From Echinostoma caproni (Eukaryota; Platyhelminthes; Trematoda; Plagiorchiida; Echinostomatidae): 10,068 nt of DNA. A program made the position numbers and the translations under genes. Shown piece by piece: positions 7,056-10,068 of the stretch. A model generated the notes under the pieces. That model saw only the letters and a program-made list of their open reading frames with translations. It searched no databases and was not told where the DNA came from. How positions within the stretch are numbered: the first letter of the stretch is position 1; each line of letters starts with the position of its first letter. The stretch covers positions 3,377 to 13,444 of the forward strand of contig UZAN01056655.1 of the NCBI GenBank assembly GCA_900618425.1, written 5' to 3'.

Positions 7056-7668
7056 GTGATCACCAGATCCAGCATGGACGTCCTGTCATTTGCTCTAAAA
7101 GGGGTGGCTTGACGCATGTGTTGTGGTAATGCGTTCTGATGTAGCCACTCTAAAAGCAGTCCACCCCCGGTATTTGCTGGTGCTCTTTTTCTACTGCAGT
7201 CGATCTCGGGCATGTTTAATTCTCCTACAAACAACACCCCTCTGGACGTAGCAAGGAATAATTGCAGATGAGCAATCAATTCCTGATCTTCTGTCTCAAT
7301 CGCCTGCGGAGCCCGGTAGACGCACATGATGGCTAATGCGTTACTGTCCATTCTAACTACGCGACTGATGGCTTGTCTTTTGGGAGTCGCTAGGGTTGCT
7401 GCTGCCTCCCATTGCGTGTGATCTGATTTTATCATTGTCACAACCCCGCTCCCTTACCTGCAATCCACCCTATCTTGTCTTTAAATTGTGTAGTCATTCA
7501 TCTCCGGGGTGATATGGTGCTCCGCATCCAGGATTCAATTATAGTCACTACGTCTATACTTGGGGTGCGCCGTCGCACCCTTTCCCACTTATCCCGTATA
7601 CTGCAAGCATTGGTGTACCACAGTGAGACCGTGTCTACTTGCGCATGTCTGCTAGGTCGGAAGCTCAT
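6713..7668 (-). pseudogene. LINE copy 2 ORF2: APE-type endonuclease domain
   Basis: A plausible ORF2 start ATG lies at 7668-7666 (MSFRPSRHAQV). It is followed by VSLWYTNACSIRDKWERV and SIDVVTIIESWMRSTI, the first endonuclease strands with the N-x-R/C-S and E-S/T-W motifs. A one-base frameshift near 7515 leads to ITPEMNDYTI-stop-RQDRVDCR-stop-GSGVV, then a long open stretch with AIMCVYRAP, FVGELNMPEID (GELN at 7225-7214), LDLVITQTPGDI and GKSDHAVLRL. The order is that of exonuclease-endonuclease-phosphatase nucleases that nick the target in LINE retrotransposition. The usual G-D-(L/F)-N is GELN, so a catalytic Asp is conservatively replaced. The His of SDH is intact. Two stops and the frameshift break the domain. 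Confidence 0.88.
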
Positions 7669-7702
7669 TTCTGGAGGATCCTCGAGTGTAATGCCCGAGG
7701 GG

Positions 7703-8440
7703 TTACCCCGTTTTTGGAGAGGTTACGGATATGGTCGTGGCTTCTTCTACTTCCCGCGCCATTCCACTTTTCTCCCTGAAAATGACTGTTACCGTCATTC
7801 CAAAATCCTCCTCTGCCCCCATAGGTGCATCCTCCTTCACTTTTGGAGTATCTAATCCCCGTTGTAATGGGAGTGCTGGTGACTTTGCAGCTATTGGGGA
7901 TTTCGCTACTATTGTCATCCATCTGGCTGGTTCCTCACAGCTCTCCGTGGTTTCTTTCTCCGGACTGGTGCTGCAACCAAGTTGCGGTGCTCCGTCCTGT
8001 TTTCTTGGCGGGTTTGACCTTGCCTTGTGGACTACGGCATTGCCCTCTTAAGCCTTCTTTCGTGGGCCCTTTCTTACTTGCGGTACATTCTTTGGTATCT
8101 TCGGTGTGGATCCACTCACAGGCTCTCCAGTCCTTGGTACACAAAGAACCACATCTTCGGTTTGGTGACTGCTTACATTATTCCCCCTTCTAACTGAATG
8201 TATCACCCTGATCGGTCTATCGGGGGTGACTATTATAGCCCTCTGAGTAATATCCTCGATCCTTGAGGCTCGTGGTCGTAGCAGATCTCTGATGTTAGTG
8301 TTTGGAAACACCACTAAGAGAGGCCTTGGACCAAGTGAGCTTTCGCCTTTCCACAGGCCAATTATGTGGCACTTGATATATGGGGTGTTGGGGGCCAAAC
8401 TCTGCCAGCATACAATAATCCAGATGCGATCGAACAACCG
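7703..8440 (-). pseudogene. LINE copy 2 ORF1-like protein
   Basis: A single minus-strand frame runs from about 8437 to a TAA at 7705-7703, with one internal TAA (8050-8048). It reads NTPYIKCHIIGLWKGESSLG, then RPLLVVFPNTNIRDLL and RAIIVTPDRPIRVIHSV, a layout resembling the compact alpha/beta part of ORF1 proteins in flatworm CR1-like LINEs. It then becomes a long basic, Pro/Ser/Thr-rich and Glu/Lys-rich linker (KVKEDAPMGAEEDFG, VEEATTISVTSPKTG). ORF2 would begin 34 bases downstream. ORF1 proteins bind the element RNA and chaperone it. That role is inferred from position and composition rather than from a diagnostic motif. Its N-terminus is cut near 8400 or altered by the junction with LINE copy 3. 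Confidence 0.6.
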
Positions 8441-8800
8441 CCTTGTATAGGTTTACAAATACCCCCCTTTCTCACCTGTTAGTACCGACTGCAGACTAAA
8501 AAGCTCTCTACGGGCGTGGTGTGCCGCTGTGGCACACTGTTAGCCCACTTGTAGTCCGCTGTAACTATGATCCCTAGTTCTTGAGCCTGGGTTAATGCCA
8601 TCTGGTCCGGCGGATTTGGTGGCTTTAAGCTCACCAAGAGTCCTACGCACCTGTTCCAGCCCCACCTGTAATTCGGGGATATCCGGTTTAGCGGTGTGGT
8701 GGTCAGATAGTGTAGCAATGAGTTGATCCATCCCACGTACGCTTTTGAAGTAGTCCTTAAATGGCACTGCTATATCCGAACGGCGACACCAGCCTGCGTT
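8400..8800 (-). pseudogene. LINE copy 3, internally deleted RT (fingers joined to thumb)
   Basis: From 8791 the minus strand reads WCRRSDIAVPFKDYFKSVRG, then LRRTLGEL-type sequence VRRTLGELKATKSAGPDGIN, the RT finger motif. At about 8583-8592 the frame changes and the text jumps to QELGIIVTADYKWANSVPQ, which corresponds to AKDLGKMVTRDFKP of copy 2, in the thumb. A third frame then gives FVNLYKAVVRSHLDYCMLA (8448-8412 for the core), matching LYKTIVHPHLEYCAQ. The whole palm, including motifs A and B and the FADD box, is missing (about 250 residues in copy 2). It lacks a 3' UTR: at about 8400 the ORF1-like frame of copy 2 starts. No activity is possible. Confidence 0.85.
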
Positions 8801-9326
8801 AAGAGATCAGAAAGCAAGCTGCCAGATTTATGATAAGCGAAAGATCATAACCACAGATAAAACGGGTAAACCCGAAACGGCCCCCCGGGTAAACGCATTA
8901 CCTGCGGAAGAGAAATCAAAACTAAAATGGCGAAGCCTTATTACCCCACCGACATGTGCCTCTGTCTTAAGCACCCCCAGCCTCAGAAGCCCGGGAATGC
9001 TCGCGCCTCCAACAGTAGTGATGCGCATACATACCGACGAAAGGAGTCCCCCAGATCCAAAGCCTATAGGGAAAACGAAACCTACTACCGATACAGGGAG
9101 TAAATCCATTCCCTAGCGCGAACGANCCAAGAACGGACACAACAATCTACCCGTAGTTGTCGTGAGCCAGTTGGAGAGACAAGAACCATCGCCAAGTATC
9201 ACAGCAAACAAAAAATCAGACTCAGTAAAAAGAGAGTGTTCTAAGTCCACAGATACTATCACAAACGCCAGAGAGTGCAAACCACCAGCGTTAGAAATAA
9301 ACGTGAGAGGCCCTCGGGGATATTGA
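8754..9326 (+). CDS. unrecognised plus-strand open frame with one stop
   Basis: One frame on the plus strand stays open from just after a TAG near 8751 to a TGA at 9324-9326, about 190 codons, with a single internal TAG at 9114-9116. No ATG opens it. It reads ALRDQKASCQIYDKRK, TDKTGKPETAPRVNALPAEE, PPTVVMRIHTDERSPPDPKP, then after the stop NNLPVVVVSQLERQEPSPS and ARECKPPALEINVRGPRGY. It is rich in Lys, Pro, Ser and Thr like ORF1 or gag linkers, but I recognise no family. It overlaps the start of LINE copy 3 at its left end and stops at the (TAA) run that ends repeat copy B, so it may have been cut by that insertion. An N lies inside it (9126). The opposite strand is also open at 8828-9109, so coding status is uncertain. 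Confidence 0.35.
9126..9126. other. ambiguous base (N)
   Basis: This is a second single N, ten bases after the internal TAG of the plus-strand frame. Unlike the N at 6712 no duplication surrounds it. The reading frame is the same on both sides. Confidence 0.95.
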
Positions 9327-9798
9327 TAATAATAATAACGGTATATTTCGCGAAGCCCGCGAAGTATGCCAGTGCGCATGAACTAAATATAAAGCAATGT
9401 GAAAAATGAACAGTGGAGAAAAAAAATAATAGAACAAAAAGTGTAGGAACGTATTTTTCAAACAGGTACGTAAAATATCGTAAGTGTACCTTGCGTTGAA
9501 AACGAAACACAAAACTGACAAGGTCGTAAAATGGAGTATTAGGGTGATCTGTTATGTAACGCGCATCGTTTTGAACGTTTGTCTTATGAAAAGTATTGGC
9601 AAGACAGAGAATTGGGAGTTGGAAGATCCGCTCGGGAGAAAATGCGCGGAAAAGAGTTCCCAGGGCAGGGAGAGAATTCCAAAAAGAAAGATTCACAAAT
9701 TCAGAGGCAGAGCTGCAATCGAGCTGGAGGAGAGTACAGTAATTCCAGAAGAGACGACAGATGGCTTATAAATAAACTGTTTCCTTTTTCGATACCTG
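9325..9798 (-). mobile_element. dispersed (TTA)n-tailed repeat, copy B
   Basis: This is the inverted partner of copy A (1666-2132). On the minus strand it starts near TATCGA/GGAAACAG at about 9798-9775, passes TTTTCCGCGCATT and CGAGCGGAT near 9650-9625, AGATCACCCT near 9550, TTTTTCACATTG near 9400, TCATGCGCACT near 9380 and CTTCGCGAAATATACC, and ends with (TTA)n at 9338-9325. Both copies begin and end at similar points and are about 465-475 bp long. Frames through it (for example 9259-9696 on the minus strand) include FWNSLP by chance or descent, but no domain is convincing. Confidence 0.75.
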
Positions 9799-10068
9799 CG
9801 CCTGCGCTACACCGGTCGCGGTTTGTCGTTATCCGTTATTTTATTGTTTTTCTTACTGGTTGGGGCTATTTTTGATAGGTAATAGCATTTTTTGTAGCGT
9901 TTATTGTATTGCTTAGTATTATCCGATTTGTTTGGGTTTTCCCTTGCATATATTCGTTGGTTTTCGATCATTTTATAGTTATTCATCGGTTTTCTACCCA
10001 TTGTATTGCTTGTATTGCTTAGTATTATTCGCCTATTTCCGGCTTCCTTGCATACTACTCGTCAGTGT
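9799..10068. repeat. AT-rich tail with diverged ~105-bp repeat
   Basis: No gene is seen. The 18-bp string TGTATTGCTTAGTATTAT occurs at 9905-9922 and again at 10011-10028, and CCTTGCATA follows each at 9942 and 10046, so two diverged units with a period of 104-106 bases are present. The nonamer TGTATTGCT is also doubled at 10002-10019. The array, if it is one, runs out of the window. Confidence 0.6.

Larger units (their letters stand above)
4083..8400 (-). mobile_element. CR1/Jockey-like LINE, copy 2, long but decayed
   Basis: Reading the minus strand from right to left, the order is ORF1-like frame, APE-type endonuclease, linker, RT fingers, palm and thumb, C-terminal region, 3' UTR and terminal pentamers. 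That is the canonical order of a CR1/Jockey-type LINE. The domains are spread over several frames with at least seven stops and several frameshifts. A 343-bp duplication is centred on an N at 6712, so the true element is about 340 bp shorter than its span. The left edge is set by the pentamer repeats at 4086-4110. The right edge near 8400 is where RT-thumb sequence of another LINE begins, and it is uncertain by some tens of bases. Confidence 0.85.

Noticed and set aside
7475..8193. Overlapping plus-strand frames of 106-126 codons
   Set aside because: They lie antisense to the LINE endonuclease and ORF1-like region, whose minus-strand motifs are clear.
8828..9109. 93-codon minus-strand frame
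   Set aside because: It is antisense to the longer plus-strand frame, lacks known motifs and has a hydrophobic composition typical of a shadow frame in this region.
1..10068. A novel defence, toxin or biosynthetic system, CRISPR array, tRNA or rRNA gene
   Set aside because: No repeat-spacer array, operon-like gene run, RNA gene fold or non-TE enzyme motif could be found on either strand. The window is explained by retroelement remnants.

Overview
The window looks like a piece of eukaryotic, repeat-rich DNA made almost entirely of decayed retrotransposons. No intact gene was found, and nothing bacterial, phage-like or CRISPR-like. The TE proteins (a BEL/Pao reverse transcriptase, a CsRn1-like Ty3/gypsy gag-protease with an unusual zinc knuckle, and CR1/Jockey-like LINEs), together with a dispersed repeat ending in TTATTATTATTA, suggest a flatworm, most likely a tapeworm of the Spirometra/Schistocephalus type. 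That host call is inference from memory of such repeats and is not proven here.

Layout. 1-765 (+): BEL/Pao reverse transcriptase fragment with a stop, a frameshift and a YVDN active-site box. 766-1665: no recognisable gene, but an exact AT-rich palindrome at 1208-1239. 1666-2132 (+): copy A of a ~465-bp repeat with a (TTA)n tail, which appears to have landed in the next element. 2133-3200 (-): Ty3/gypsy remnant (gag end, zinc knuckle, retropepsin, start of RT). Its gag and pol frames overlap at a GGGAAAA sequence in exactly the register a -1 ribosomal frameshift needs. 3195-4082 (-): 5'-truncated LINE, copy 1. 4083-~8400 (-): much longer LINE, copy 2, with an ORF1-like frame, endonuclease, RT and C-terminal region, broken by many stops and frameshifts. 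It contains a 343-bp direct duplication whose two halves meet exactly at an N (6712). ~8400-8800 (-): LINE copy 3, internally deleted so that the RT fingers run straight into the thumb. 8754-9326 (+): an unrecognised open frame of about 190 codons with a single stop. 9325-9798 (-): copy B of the (TTA)n repeat, inverted relative to copy A. 9799-10068: AT-rich DNA with a diverged repeat of ~105-bp period.

The genes do not form a working system. The window records successive insertions: LINE 3' ends abut truncated neighbours, and a short tailed repeat sits inside an LTR element. The two single Ns and the duplication at one of them also raise the possibility of assembly joins. The most informative points are the gag/pol slip site, the matching pentamer 3' ends of two LINE copies, the paired inverted repeats, the N-centred duplication, and the unexplained plus-strand frame at 8754-9326.
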